NCBI GenBank assembly: GCA_009363875.1
Contig: CM018683.1
Location: forward strand, 38,151,753 to 38,215,752
Length of the DNA: 64,000 nt
From: Mikania micrantha
Lineage: Eukaryota > Streptophyta > Magnoliopsida > Asterales > Asteraceae
Direction of reading: 5' to 3'
The position numbers and the translations under genes were made by a program. The notes beneath the pieces are model-generated. The model was given only the letters and a program-made list of their open reading frames with translations. It searched no databases and was not told the DNA's origin. This document shows positions 44,174 to 54,315 of the stretch, piece by piece; the stretch's first letter is position 1, and each line of letters begins with the position of its first letter.

Positions 44174-46033
44174 TTAAAATTGCAAGAGTTCTTCTTGCAT
44201 GGCATCAACCCATGATTCTTCTTTTAAAGCTTTAGTGACAGTACGTGGCTCGACTTGGGAGATGTAGCAAGAATGAGCACAAAAGCTTACATCTGCAAAA
44301 TCAAGGATGTCAGCAAGACCTCCTGAAGAAAGCTGATTTCTAGTCTTAACTCCATCCAAAGGACTTCCAATTATGTTTTCTTGAGGATGAATGCGATTAA
44401 TTCTTCCAACAGGATGAGCAGGAACCTCAACCTGAGGATCGAGGTTGTTCAGATTCAAATCCTCAAGATCTGGTACAAGATTGTCAACAGCTGGTTCAGG
44501 AGCAGCTCGCTGAAAAAGATAGTCATCTGTGTCTGAGCTGTCATCATTTATCTGTGTGGTTGGGACAGATGCAGAGGAAGGTTGCAAAGGTTCATCAGGT
44601 GCATTCTGTGCATCATACAACATTTGAACTGCAACATCTTCATCTGAATACATGGGAGGCATATTGAAAGAATCAAAAAGACCAGAATAATCAAACATCC
44701 AGTCTGGGCCTTTTCCAGGTGGAGGCATAGAATATTTCTGAACATCAACATGGTACCACTCTTCCACATTATGATTTGATGTGTTGTAAACTCTTTTATT
44801 TGGAGTACTGTACCCAAGAAAGTACCCTTCTTCCACCTTTTCATTGAACTTGCCCTGCTCGTGGTTCTTAAGCATAGTGCACGGAGCACCAAATGGTTCC
44901 AGATACTTAAGATTTGGCTTTCTGTTATGGAGCAGTTCCAAGCAAGTCTTCCCATGTCTTTTTACAATAAGAACCCGGTTCAATGTATAGCAATCATTTG
45001 CTACAGCTTCATTCCAGAACTGAACCGACAGAGAGGAATCAGCAAGCATGGTCCTAGCAGCCTCAATCAATGTCCTATTTTTCCGCTCAGCAACACCATT
45101 CATTTGTGGGACATATGGAGCACTAAACTGTTGTACAATACCCCGTGCATTACAGAAAGTCTCCATGTTATGGTTCTTAAACTCTGTTCCATTATCGGTG
45201 CGAAACTGACGAATCTTGAGCTTATAAAATGATTCAAGTTTGGTAACCAACACTTGAATGCAATCAAACGTTTCAGATTTCTCCTTCAAAAAGAAAACCC
45301 AAGAATATCTGGAATACTCATCAGTGATTACAAGACAGTATTGATCTCCAGCTATACCCTTCCGATTCACAGGACCAAACAAATCCATATGGAGAAGCTC
45401 AAGAGGAACATTGATCAAATGAAACTTTTTCTGCTTGTGAGACTGCTTGGTTTGCTTCCCTTTCTTGCAAGATACACAGATATCAGACAGCTTGAAATTC
45501 TTTAAGCTAACTCCCTCAACCAGATGATTATGCACCAAATGATTCATCTTGCGTAAACTCAAATGACCCATCCTTTTATGCCAAAGGATTGAATCTTTCT
45601 CAGTTGCCTTTGTCATAAAACATGAAGCTGTGGAGGATGTTGTTGAAGCTGTGGCCATATTGAGAACATACAAGTCTTGCTTTCTGGGAGCTGACATCAA
45701 AATCCAGTCTTCAGGAATCTTAACACCTTGCTTAAGAATGTAGCATTTTGACTCATCAAATAGAACTTTATACTCTTTGTCACAGATTTGCGAAACTGAG
45801 AGAAGATTGTTTTCCAACTGCTTAACATATCTGACTTTATCAAACGAAACTTGCCCGTTGGTCAGAATTCCCTCTCCCGTAATGAATCCACCTTTATCAC
45901 CTGCAAAAGCGACATATCCACTGCGAACCGCATTCACATTGGTGAGTAAAGAGATATCACCAGTCATATGCCTGGAAGCCCCACTATCAACAATCCAATT
46001 GCTGTTAACACCAGCTTTTGGGGCAACCTGCAC
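44174..46033 (-). CDS. Copia-3 protease-integrase
   Basis: An open frame of about 619 codons. The protease (WIVDSGASRHMTGD) is about 14 codons in. Next are the gag-pre-integrase and zinc region (ILWHKRMGHLSLRKM, CVSCKKGK), then the integrase core with the acidic residues in MDLFGPV, FRTDNGTEF and GVAERKNRTL, and a long variable tail ending LLQF. The frame is +1 to the gag end and opens just after a TAA, so a frame change between gag and protease is needed. The following TAA (near 44172) stops it before RT. The protease would process Gag-Pol, and the integrase would insert the cDNA. Confidence 0.9.
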   Translation of the reverse strand: MQVAPKAGVNSNWIVDSGASRHMTGDISLLTNVNAVRSGYVAFAGDKGGFITGEGILTNGQVSFDKVRYVKQLENNLLSVSQICDKEYKVLFDESKCYILKQGVKIPEDWILMSAPRKQDLYVLNMATASTTSSTASCFMTKATEKDSILWHKRMGHLSLRKMNHLVHNHLVEGVSLKNFKLSDICVSCKKGKQTKQSHKQKKFHLINVPLELLHMDLFGPVNRKGIAGDQYCLVITDEYSRYSWVFFLKEKSETFDCIQVLVTKLESFYKLKIRQFRTDNGTEFKNHNMETFCNARGIVQQFSAPYVPQMNGVAERKNRTLIEAARTMLADSSLSVQFWNEAVANDCYTLNRVLIVKRHGKTCLELLHNRKPNLKYLEPFGAPCTMLKNHEQGKFNEKVEEGYFLGYSTPNKRVYNTSNHNVEEWYHVDVQKYSMPPPGKGPDWMFDYSGLFDSFNMPPMYSDEDVAVQMLYDAQNAPDEPLQPSSASVPTTQINDDSSDTDDYLFQRAAPEPAVDNLVPDLEDLNLNNLDPQVEVPAHPVGRINRIHPQENIIGSPLDGVKTRNQLSSGGLADILDFADVSFCAHSCYISQVEPRTVTKALKEESWVDAMQEELLQF

Positions 46034-48191
46034 AAAGATGAAACAATCGGTTTACTTTGGGAACCCAAGCCTTTACAGTCTTGGGTTGACCCAGTGAGTC
46101 TCGGATCCATACGTCAATCCATTTACCATCTGAAATAGGCTTGTCTGACATGGGTGGAACTGAACTCTCAGATGATTTAACTTTCCAGATTGCATTTTTA
46201 TCAAAAGAGTTTTTCAGATAAATGGATGATGGTTTTGCTTGGTTAACTTTTACAGACTTGAGAACATTCAAGCTCATTAATTTCCCTTTACCCTTGTCCA
46301 CAGATTTAACCTGATTTGGTTGTTTGGGTTTTGTCAGAAATGATTTGGACTCAGATCTGACAGGTTTAACAAAATTCTGATTTTGTTTTCTGGGTGGTGC
46401 AATCTTTGGTCTAATCAACTGAGGGCAGGATCTAACAAAGTGCCCAGGTGCACCACACTCAAAACAAACTTTTTCACCCTTTTTATGAAAATGTTTTAAA
46501 TCAGAGAAAGACTGTTTATGTGATTTAAAAACATTTGATTTTGGCTTGTCTTGATTAAAACCCAACCCTTTTGTTCCTTTGTTGCCAATAAAAGCAGACT
46601 TGGTAACACATTTTGCTTCAGACTCTTGAGAAGCTTTTACAAAGCCCAATTCTTTGTAAATCTTTGAATTTGAGATTGGATCACATTTCATGACTACAGG
46701 GGCTTGATTCTGAGTAGAGACATATGAATCATCTGATTCATCCTCATAATCTGAGACCCAATCCTCAACAAGTCCATCCACACGAGATTTCTCAGATTTT
46801 GAGGAATCCTCATTAATAAATAGTCCAGTTGGATATATTACTAATGGAGTAGTGACTTGAAAATCCTTAACATCTTTGTTATTTGGCGTATTCACAAAGG
46901 CGTTGAGGATAGGTGGAGGACAATTTTGATAGCTAACTTTTCCCTTTCCCTGTTGATCAGTACCCCTACTGATCATGTGCTCAATAATGTAAGATGAGCT
47001 CTCATAGCTCTTGAGCTTTTGTCCCAAGGTCTCATAGTCACACTCGACTATTGCTAACTTCTTCTTGATCTCATTGATGGTATTAAGATAAGAAGTTATA
47101 GCATCTTGCTTATTTAACACTGCGATCTCGGGCTCATGCAATTGTCTATTTAAACGATCAATTTTAGCTTGAAAATCTTTTTCATTAGATTTTAAAATTT
47201 TGTTAGCCTCAATGCACAAGTCGAGATTGTTCATCAAATCACTATTATGTTTCTGATAAGCAAGGACCTTACTCCTAAGGTCAACACAATTAAAACACTC
47301 TGAATGTGAAGATGAACAATCAGTGTATACCTGCTCGGACTCTGATGAAGCAGAAGAGTTTACCATCAAAGCAAACTGAGTGGTGGAGTCATCATTTTTA
47401 GCATCAGATTCTTGAGTGTCTGAATCAGTCATGTTATCCGACTCTGAACTTGAGGCTTCAGCATCATTCATCTTTGTTTCTACCACAGTACTTTCCTCAC
47501 TGTAATCTTCAACCTGTTGAATCTCAGCAACACAAGCTTTATCTTGTTCTCCTTGATGTGCATTGAATCTAAAATCCCAGTTCACCCCTTCATCTTGTTG
47601 TACCATTAAAGCTTTGCTTGCAGAAGTAGAAGATCCAGCCTGAGTAGGAGAATCAATGGGAACTAATCTCCTTTCTGGATTTGAATTAGATGACTTTTGA
47701 TGTTGAAAAGGATTCTTGTTTCCAGCTTTGTTCGGTTGCTTGCATTGTCTAGCAAAATGACCTTTTTCTCCACAGTTATAACAAGTCACAGAAGCCATAT
47801 CAAAACCAAACTTGGATTCTTTGTTGAGATTGATATCCTTTCCAGTTCTCTTAACAAAATCTTTCGCTCTTCGAACAGCACTTGCTAGAGCCCACATAAT
47901 ATCAATCCTCTCCATATCATCTGGGTCTATTTGAGAATAATCATCATTAGTCAGATAAGGATTGCCAATTTGTCCAGCTACTAAACCATCATAAGAGCTG
48001 ACAAGTGTAGACAAAAGACCCATGTGCTCCTTAGCAATTTCCACAGTAACCTTATCAAAATTGTCTGTTTTCAGGCTGGTAGCAGGTTGATGATGTTCCT
48101 TTTGAGAACTGGTTGAAGAAGATGACTGACTAAAATGAATCTGAGTAGATGATAGAGCTTTAGTAGTCTGAGAAACAAATGATGTCTTCAA
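46005..48191 (-). CDS. Copia-3 gag C-terminal part (nucleocapsid and linker)
   Basis: An open frame of about 728 codons that overlaps the capsid ORF by four bases in another frame; its first residue is not a real ATG, so it is probably the rest of one gag. It contains MWALASAVRRAKDFVKRTGK, a first CCHC knuckle (CYNCGEKGHFARQC) near 47790-47750, and an acidic Ser-rich linker. A coiled-coil-like part (about 47290-46960) and a second knuckle (CFECGAPGHFVRSC) near 46475-46435 follow. The basic end then reads WVPKVN. In Copia-1 and -2 a stop comes directly after WVPKxN; here the frame runs 13 codons on. Confidence 0.85.
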   Translation of the reverse strand: MKTSFVSQTTKALSSTQIHFSQSSSSTSSQKEHHQPATSLKTDNFDKVTVEIAKEHMGLLSTLVSSYDGLVAGQIGNPYLTNDDYSQIDPDDMERIDIMWALASAVRRAKDFVKRTGKDINLNKESKFGFDMASVTCYNCGEKGHFARQCKQPNKAGNKNPFQHQKSSNSNPERRLVPIDSPTQAGSSTSASKALMVQQDEGVNWDFRFNAHQGEQDKACVAEIQQVEDYSEESTVVETKMNDAEASSSESDNMTDSDTQESDAKNDDSTTQFALMVNSSASSESEQVYTDCSSSHSECFNCVDLRSKVLAYQKHNSDLMNNLDLCIEANKILKSNEKDFQAKIDRLNRQLHEPEIAVLNKQDAITSYLNTINEIKKKLAIVECDYETLGQKLKSYESSSYIIEHMISRGTDQQGKGKVSYQNCPPPILNAFVNTPNNKDVKDFQVTTPLVIYPTGLFINEDSSKSEKSRVDGLVEDWVSDYEDESDDSYVSTQNQAPVVMKCDPISNSKIYKELGFVKASQESEAKCVTKSAFIGNKGTKGLGFNQDKPKSNVFKSHKQSFSDLKHFHKKGEKVCFECGAPGHFVRSCPQLIRPKIAPPRKQNQNFVKPVRSESKSFLTKPKQPNQVKSVDKGKGKLMSLNVLKSVKVNQAKPSSIYLKNSFDKNAIWKVKSSESSVPPMSDKPISDGKWIDVWIRDSLGQPKTVKAWVPKVNRLFHLCAGCPKSWC

Positions 48192-48961
48192 TGGAGCATG
48201 AAAGATGATTTCTCAACTGTAGGAGTAGAATAATACAACGAAGGATCCTGGACTTGGGCAACTCTCTTGGCCTTCCACTTGTTCTCTATCTCTTGCTCTT
48301 TCAGCTTCTGAATGAAATCATTTATGTCCATATGAGCCAACATCTGATTCTGCTTGAGGACCATCAAAAATGACTCCCACTTTGGAGGTAGAGCATCTGC
48401 CAAACACTGGATCTTTTCTTGAGTAGTTGTCTTGACTTCATGATTGAATAACTCACTCAAAAGATGATAAAATCTTGCAATCAACTCATCCAGTGACTCA
48501 TTTCCCACATACATGAAGCTATTGAATTCCTTTCTCAATGCCTTTGACTTGATGCTCTTCAAAGCATCATTACCCTCATATCTTTGTTGCAGTGCATCCC
48601 ACAGTAGCTTTGCAGAGGTAAACTGTCTAAACTGATGGAAAATATCAGTGGCAATGGACTGGGATAGAATAGCATAAGCTTTCTTCTCATAATCATACAG
48701 CTTCCTCTGAGGCTCAGTCATCCGTGTGACTAGCATAGAAGTTCCATCTTCATTCAGAGGTCTCAGATAACCTCCCTCGATCATCATCCATAAGTTTGTA
48801 TCCACTCCATTGATATGAATCTCAAACCGATACTTCCAGTGTGGATTATCGTCTAAGGATAACAACTTTGGAGCTTTATTAGAGTTTCCAGTCTCAGTCT
48901 CAGTCAGTAGCAAAGTTTGAATACGATGATTCTGGTTTGCCATCAGTGCTAAATCTTCCAT
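48188..48961 (-). CDS. Copia-3 gag N-terminal part (capsid)
   Basis: The ATG at 48961 opens 257 codons: MEDLALMANQN, WKYRFEIHI, LWMMIEGG, LLWDALQQRYEG, MYVGNESLDELIARFYHLLS and CLADALPPKWESF, the copia capsid pattern. It ends at a TGA where the frame of the zinc-knuckle part takes over, a one-base step that is probably a mutation. A capsid protein of this kind forms the particle that holds the element RNA. The Copia-1 copy (20712-21377) is very close in sequence. Confidence 0.92.
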   Translation of the reverse strand: MEDLALMANQNHRIQTLLLTETETGNSNKAPKLLSLDDNPHWKYRFEIHINGVDTNLWMMIEGGYLRPLNEDGTSMLVTRMTEPQRKLYDYEKKAYAILSQSIATDIFHQFRQFTSAKLLWDALQQRYEGNDALKSIKSKALRKEFNSFMYVGNESLDELIARFYHLLSELFNHEVKTTTQEKIQCLADALPPKWESFLMVLKQNQMLAHMDINDFIQKLKEQEIENKWKAKRVAQVQDPSLYYSTPTVEKSSFMLH

Positions 48962-49613
48962 TTAATCAGAAATGACAAGATTCAACACATAGAAAAATTT
49001 GCAGAATGATAGCCAAATGAAGATCCTTAGGGCGAATGTCGGGGGCCGATTGTGATAGAACTGGCGAATGAGAGGCTGAGTATGACCGTCTGGCGAATGA
49101 GAAGAGAGAATGAACCTATTCGGCAAATGAGAAGAGAGAATGAACCTATTCGGCGAATGAAAGGGTCGAATGAAGCTATTTGTCGAATGAGAATTCAAAT
49201 GAGAGCTATTCGCCGAATGAGTTGACCTAATGAAGCTATTCGCCGAATGACTGATCGAATTAGGGCTATTCGGCGAATGAAACCAGCGAATGAAGCTATT
49301 CGGCGAATGAGGCTGATTCGGCCAAACTTATTCGGCCGCCATGCTCATTCGGCCGATCTGAGGGTTTTGGCAACAAAAATCGCGATAACTTGAGATTTTG
49401 ACCAAATCTAAATACCAAATTTGGTACAGAACATCATGGGATGATAATGAACAAATTGGGATAAAAGATTTGACAAAAACACAACAAAAATCCACGGATT
49501 TGCAATGAAACAGTAACTTTTAGGACAATAAGCTTAGGGTTTTTGCAGATCTCGAACGAAAAATCAAAGATATGATGATTTGGATTGGAAATCGAGCAGA
49601 ATCAAGAGCCAAT
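48962..49613 (-). other. Leader of Copia-3 with hairpin-forming repeats
   Basis: About 650 bases between primer binding site and gag. From 49345 to 49020 there are about eight loosely tandem units of the type CGAATGAAGCTATTCGGCGAATGA, spaced 25-45 bases apart. CTATTCG pairs with CGAAT(G) on either side, so many short RNA hairpins are possible. No ORF. Confidence 0.75.
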
Positions 49614-49625
49614 GCTCTGATACCA
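49614..49625 (-). other. Primer binding site of Copia-3
   Basis: The minus strand reads TGGTATCAGAGC, a perfect match to the initiator-Met tRNA 3' end, three bases after the LTR. Confidence 0.92.
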
Positions 49626-49628
49626 CTT

Positions 49629-50173
49629 TGTAGGACCAAGATTGATCTCGGAAACAGTACGAAATCAAGAGAAATCTGCTCTACAGCCTCTGGAATAGTG
49701 TGGAATCCTATTCCAGGGTTTTCCAATCGAAACCAACAGCAACTGTAGTGATTCAAAGGTAAGAGTTAAATGTTTGAGTGAGAATCGAACACCACGAGCA
49801 ATGAATCGAACTTGGACAGCAAGAAACTCTCAAATCTTCATGGGTTTGACACTGGAGCACACAGGAAAGAATGAGGGTTCTCAGAAATTAGGGTTGAAAT
49901 GATTTTCGACTTATATATATAGGCAGTAGACATTCGGCCGAATGAGTGGCCGAAACAACTCATTCGGCGAATGACTTCATACGCTAGAGTCATTCGGCCG
50001 AATGAACAATACTCATACTCACTTGATAATAAACCAAATCAACCAATCATATAATCAAATAACTAAAACATAAACATTAAGAACAATATAGAAAGGCAAC
50101 TTCCATTAATATAACTTGAACTTTACATGATGAATAATACAAAATTGAACTAGGGACATTAAGTGCATCTACA
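49629..50173 (-). repeat. 5' LTR of Copia-3 (545 bp, with internal deletion)
   Basis: Same ends as the left LTR but 94 bp shorter. The missing part lies between two CATTCGGCGAATG repeats in the near-palindrome array; after the join, CATTCGGCGAATGACTTCATACG, one copy remains. Outside this, the two LTRs differ at only a few positions. Confidence 0.94.
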
Positions 50174-53100
50174 GTATGCCCTATACATATACTGCGTTCG
50201 GTGTAATGAGATAGTGTTAGTGCGTAGTGTTGAGACGAATATTATGACAATTAATTAAACAAAAGTCGTAATACGTAAGAGAGACTGAGTAGAGTTATGG
50301 GTGACGATCCATAATGATACGAATGCTGAACTTATAATTATGATTAAACTGCTTTGAACATTTAATACGATCGAAAAACGTACGCGATTGCGGGTATACA
50401 CGTAATTGCGGTTGTTTAACGATCTGTCAACACACGAAGAGTAAAAAATAATTATATATATATTATTTTACATTTTTACAATTTTGAAACTCATCAAAAT
50501 GATGAGAATAATAATCCTTTATTTTAAATCGCGTAAAATACGCGTTACGTGTCAGAAACGCGAACCGAGCGACCGAAACGAACCCGAGTACCACTTGGAC
50601 TATAAAAGCCATGAAGAAGGTTATATTCCTCATTAAATCAGCCACCAACCCTTCCTCTCTCTAGAAAATTCGTCAACCCTTTCTCTCTCTAGAAAACCTA
50701 ACTTAAAACGCTCGTAACTCGCTCAATTCTCAACGGATTTCAGTGTTCTTGGCGCCCACGCGTAGCTCTTGACATTCTCTACACGAAAGTACAAGGGATC
50801 TGAAGTTTTATCCTGCCATAAACGAGGTATGATCGAAAGAATATGCTAAAAAAATAGCGTTTTCATGGGTTTTGTTAAAACATGGTTGCAACCGGTTGTA
50901 AGTCATCCTAGTCGACCCCTAATCATCACGAGGACTGGTATACGTGTGGTAATATCACAGGAAATCCTAAACAAAGGGGTTAGACCTGATGAGGAAGAGG
51001 CAACCACACAGGTTCATTCGATGCAGGGCTGCCGAACCTCCATCAGCACTTAGCCGAACCCTAAGGGGGGTGTTCACGAGCCTATATGGTTCGTAGATCT
51101 TCAGTCGAACCCTTAGGGGGACCCCACGAACCTTTACCGAACTAATGTGCTAGGAACGAACCATACATGATCGAACGAACCCTCCATGCATCAGTCACAA
51201 ACCTGGAACTGATGGCGAACCGTTGATTATAGCCGGACCCTTCAAGGGTGACGAACCTTTCTTCCTCCTCGGCCGAACCCTCATCATCCAAAGCTTCATG
51301 TGGCCGAACCTTAATCTCGCCGAACCTTAAGGTTGCATGGCCGAACCATGGGAAGACAAACCTTGCATGCAGTCATGCACACCGAGCCTTTCACCTTGGC
51401 CGACTGAGTTGCCGAACCTTTGTACCCTCGACGAACCCTACTGTTTCATGTATTACCGAACCCTCCTGCTATAGGGCCGAACCTTAGGCCAGAACCATAA
51501 AAGGTTTGCTGCCAAGTGGTTAGCCGAACCACAAACATGCAATTTTCTTTATAGACCTTGGCCCAATCTATTGGTTAACCTCGGCCCACATTAGAATAAG
51601 CTAAATAGGACTCTTGGCCCAACAATTCACATATTTGTCTCACGATATCCATTTCGACCCAATACTTAGCAATTAGCTCAACTCAATACCATTCGGCACA
51701 ACTTCATTTCCTAATCGGCCTATTAAATTAAACAAGGCCCAATTAGGTTATATCGGTCCATTACGATCTTTAATTGGCCCATGACAAACCAACGAGGCCC
51801 AACATCTGTATTTAAGTCCATTGTGGTTTCATGGGCTTAGGCCCATTGTTGGCCCACAATTTAAGGTAATTATGAATTGAGATTATTCGGGTTAAGTTGT
51901 AACTTAACATTATGAGTGGATCAATTCATAATTTCTAACAACTTAAACAATTGGAACACCTTGTCAATTTGCATGATAAGCAACGGTAATCAAGATCATA
52001 AACAATTGTCATTTTATGCATACAAGTTGTGCATAAAAGAATATGACACTTCGTTTTCATGAATCAATTATCAATCAAGTATCATAATCATGACTTTCAA
52101 GCTCATACAACGTTTCCAAACACGAGAATCAAGTTATTCAAGATGTTAATCACAAATCATGTTAACACAAGTCAATCAATGAATCAAAGTCTATACAATT
52201 ATAAATCTTATATCTTATGTATGATTACAATGATATAGGAACCAGTTAGAAGTCCTGTTTGCTACTTGCTATTTGTTATAGTTCAGAGTCTATTACAGAC
52301 AGGTGAGAACATTAGCCCCTCTTTTACTGTTTTCCAACTGTTTTGGGGTGGAACACGTGATCAAATATATTCCTTACATTGGTAATTCATTATACAACAT
52401 GTATGTTATTCTACAAACATCACATGTTCATGGTATAAATTCATCAGACTATTCAACTGTTTCAAAGGATTTTATCAAATGTTAAACACTTTTTACTAAA
52501 GAGGTTTTATAAAGTTTTCTAGAATTATTTTATATCAGTTTTACTCGAATAGTTTTATAAATGACCAACACTTTAAAATAATGTGATTTATAAACTCTTT
52601 TACTATAAGCTAATGTTTTCGTAATTGATCTTTTATAAACCTTGTTATTATACAAGGACACTATCTTATGTACTCAATTAAGGGTTTCAAAACAAGATAT
52701 TCAACAATGGTTTCATGGTGGTTTCAAACAAAGGATTCAAATCATGGTATTCAACAAGGTTTCAAATCATGTTATCAAATAAGGCATTAAATCATTGGTT
52801 TTTAAAGCAAAGTTCAAAAGCATGGTGTCCACTGTTGTGAACAAACTTATAAACACATCAAGTTACATATTCATTAGCGTTAGTACTGGGTGATCACAAC
52901 AAGGGAAAGCGGACACATTTGGGCAGACCAATTTCTGGAGTTAGGTTTTAAATTTGTTTTAAAAGCTAACTGCAGGTTTTGGTTACGTATGGTTTTATCA
53001 ATGTTGCTGACAAATTTTCTGACTCCAAACGTAGTTTGGGACTTGATTATATGTTGGTCTTTGTGCAAACAGTCTTTGGACTGTTTACACTTATTTGACA

Positions 53101-53580
53101 GACTTGATGTTAGTTTGGGTTTCAGCTCATCCATGTAATTCATTTATTGCTTTAAACTTATGCCCTACAATGCAAATTCATGTTTACAAATTGTTAAACC
53201 TATTGTTCTCACCAACTACTTCTGTAGTTGACAGTTACTTTTCACGTGTTTCCGGTAATCAGGTTTAAGACATTCTAAGGGACAACTAAGGAGACCGTTT
53301 AAGATAGAACAAGATGAAGAAACATGCTAGGATGGATTTAGAGACACACTAAAATCCAAAATGTTTAATTGTCTTGTTTGAAGTCTTATTTTGTAAACTA
53401 TATTTTGGGTATTTAGTTGTCATTCTTTTGGTAGATAGATTGTCTGTAACTAAACAACTGTCTAAACATTATGGAACTTAGTAATCCATTGTGGTTGTTC
53501 TTACTCAATACTTGTGAATGATTCAACTATTCATACGTCACCGCGCCGTGGATTCCGCACGCGGCGCAGGGGGTGTGACA
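50174..53580 (+). repeat. Gypsy-2 5' LTR, remaining part
   Basis: It begins with the second GTATG and continues the LTR. It has a TATA box (TATAAAAG, 50601-50608) followed by CT-rich sequence, the CGAACC array (51030-51535), the GGCCCA array (51549-51875) and the end GGTGTGACA at 53580. Short ORFs within it recur in the 3' LTR but show no protein-like constraint. Confidence 0.93.
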
Positions 53581-53583
53581 GGT

Positions 53584-53595
53584 TGGTATCAGAGC
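53584..53595 (+). other. Primer binding site of Gypsy-2
   Basis: TGGTATCAGAGC, a perfect match to initiator-Met tRNA, lies three bases after the LTR. Confidence 0.92.
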
Positions 53596-53834
53596 CAAGG
53601 TTGTAGAGAACTAGGAAAAACCCAATGTTTAATGACCTAGACTATAACCTAAGCTACCCAATAGGACTAAGTGCTAAAGGCTTGAGGATACTTAGGATTT
53701 AAGTAACTTAAGGAAGCATTAAGTCTACATTAACATTGAAAGATCTTAGGGATACTCTTCTAAGATTAGATATCGAGTCAAGGAATTTGAATCGGAATTC
53801 TATAATTTTAGAAACCGAATTAAATTTCTCACAC

Positions 53835-54180
53835 ATATTCATTTAAGGATTTCAGAGGCAAGGATCTGTATTCTTAGTATCCTTGATCTGAAATTCTCAC
53901 ACAGAGTTCATTAAAGGATTCCAGAGGCAAGGATCTGTATTCTTAGTATCCTTGATCTGGAATTCTCAATCGGAGTTCATCATAGGAATTTAGAGGCAAA
54001 GATCTGTATTCTTAGTATCTTTGATCTAAAATCCTTGTCATGTTTATCATAGGAATTTAGAGGCAATGATCTGTATTCTTAGTATCTTTGATCTAAAATC
54101 CTTGTCATGTTGATCATAGGAATTCAGAGGTCAAGATCTATAATTTTAGAATCTTTGATTTGAAATCCTTGTCATGTTGT
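53835..54180 (+). repeat. Five tandem units of 67-69 bp, each with a hairpin
   Basis: Each unit has GAGG, then a stem such as CAAGGAT...ATCCTTG around the loop CTGTATTCTTAGT. The stems start at 53859, 53928, 53997, 54064 and 54131. Units 1 and 2 have GG/CC in the stem and unit 3 has GA/TC, so pairing is kept. Units 4 and 5 pair less well. Confidence 0.75.
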
Positions 54181-54272
54181 CATTATCAGGTATTCATTAT
54201 CATAGGAACTTTATAACTTAGAATCTGTGTAACAGTATTCTTTAGTTGAAGTTCTCACAGGAGATCATTATA

Positions 54273-54315
54273 CTCAATACTGTAAGTATTGAGAACCTAG
54301 GTTAACTAACCTAGG
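54273..54315 (+). other. Two adjacent perfect hairpins in the Gypsy-2 leader
   Basis: CTCAATAC/GTATTGAG (arms 8 bp, loop TGTAA, 54273-54293) is followed after two bases by CCTAGGTTA/TAACCTAGG (arms 9 bp, loop AC, 54296-54315). Confidence 0.7.

Larger units (their letters stand above)
37664..50173 (-). mobile_element. Copia-3, nearly complete Sirevirus-like element
   Basis: Both LTRs (37664-38302 and 49629-50173) start TGTAGGACCAAG and end GTGCATCTACA on the plus strand. The element is flanked by GTATG (37659-37663 and 50174-50178). The uninterrupted site is visible in the Gypsy-2 3' LTR near 60037. The element reads right to left: primer binding site, leader, gag, gag-linker, protease-integrase, RT-RNase H, spacer, 3' ORF, polypurine tract. 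It is the best preserved copia here: pol has only a -1 type frame step in gag and one clear stop between integrase and RT, but its 3' ORF has lost about 1 kb. Confidence 0.96.

Noticed and set aside
49016..49345. CRISPR-like appearance of repeated short palindromes with spacers.
   Set aside because: Spacing and repeat units are irregular, the setting is a plant retrotransposon leader, and no cas genes exist.
50865..53138. Small ORFs in the gypsy LTR (for example 50865-51053, 51248-51487, 52890-53138) that recur near 60719-62993.
   Set aside because: They recur because the two LTRs are copies. They are short, overlap repeat arrays and have no known domain.
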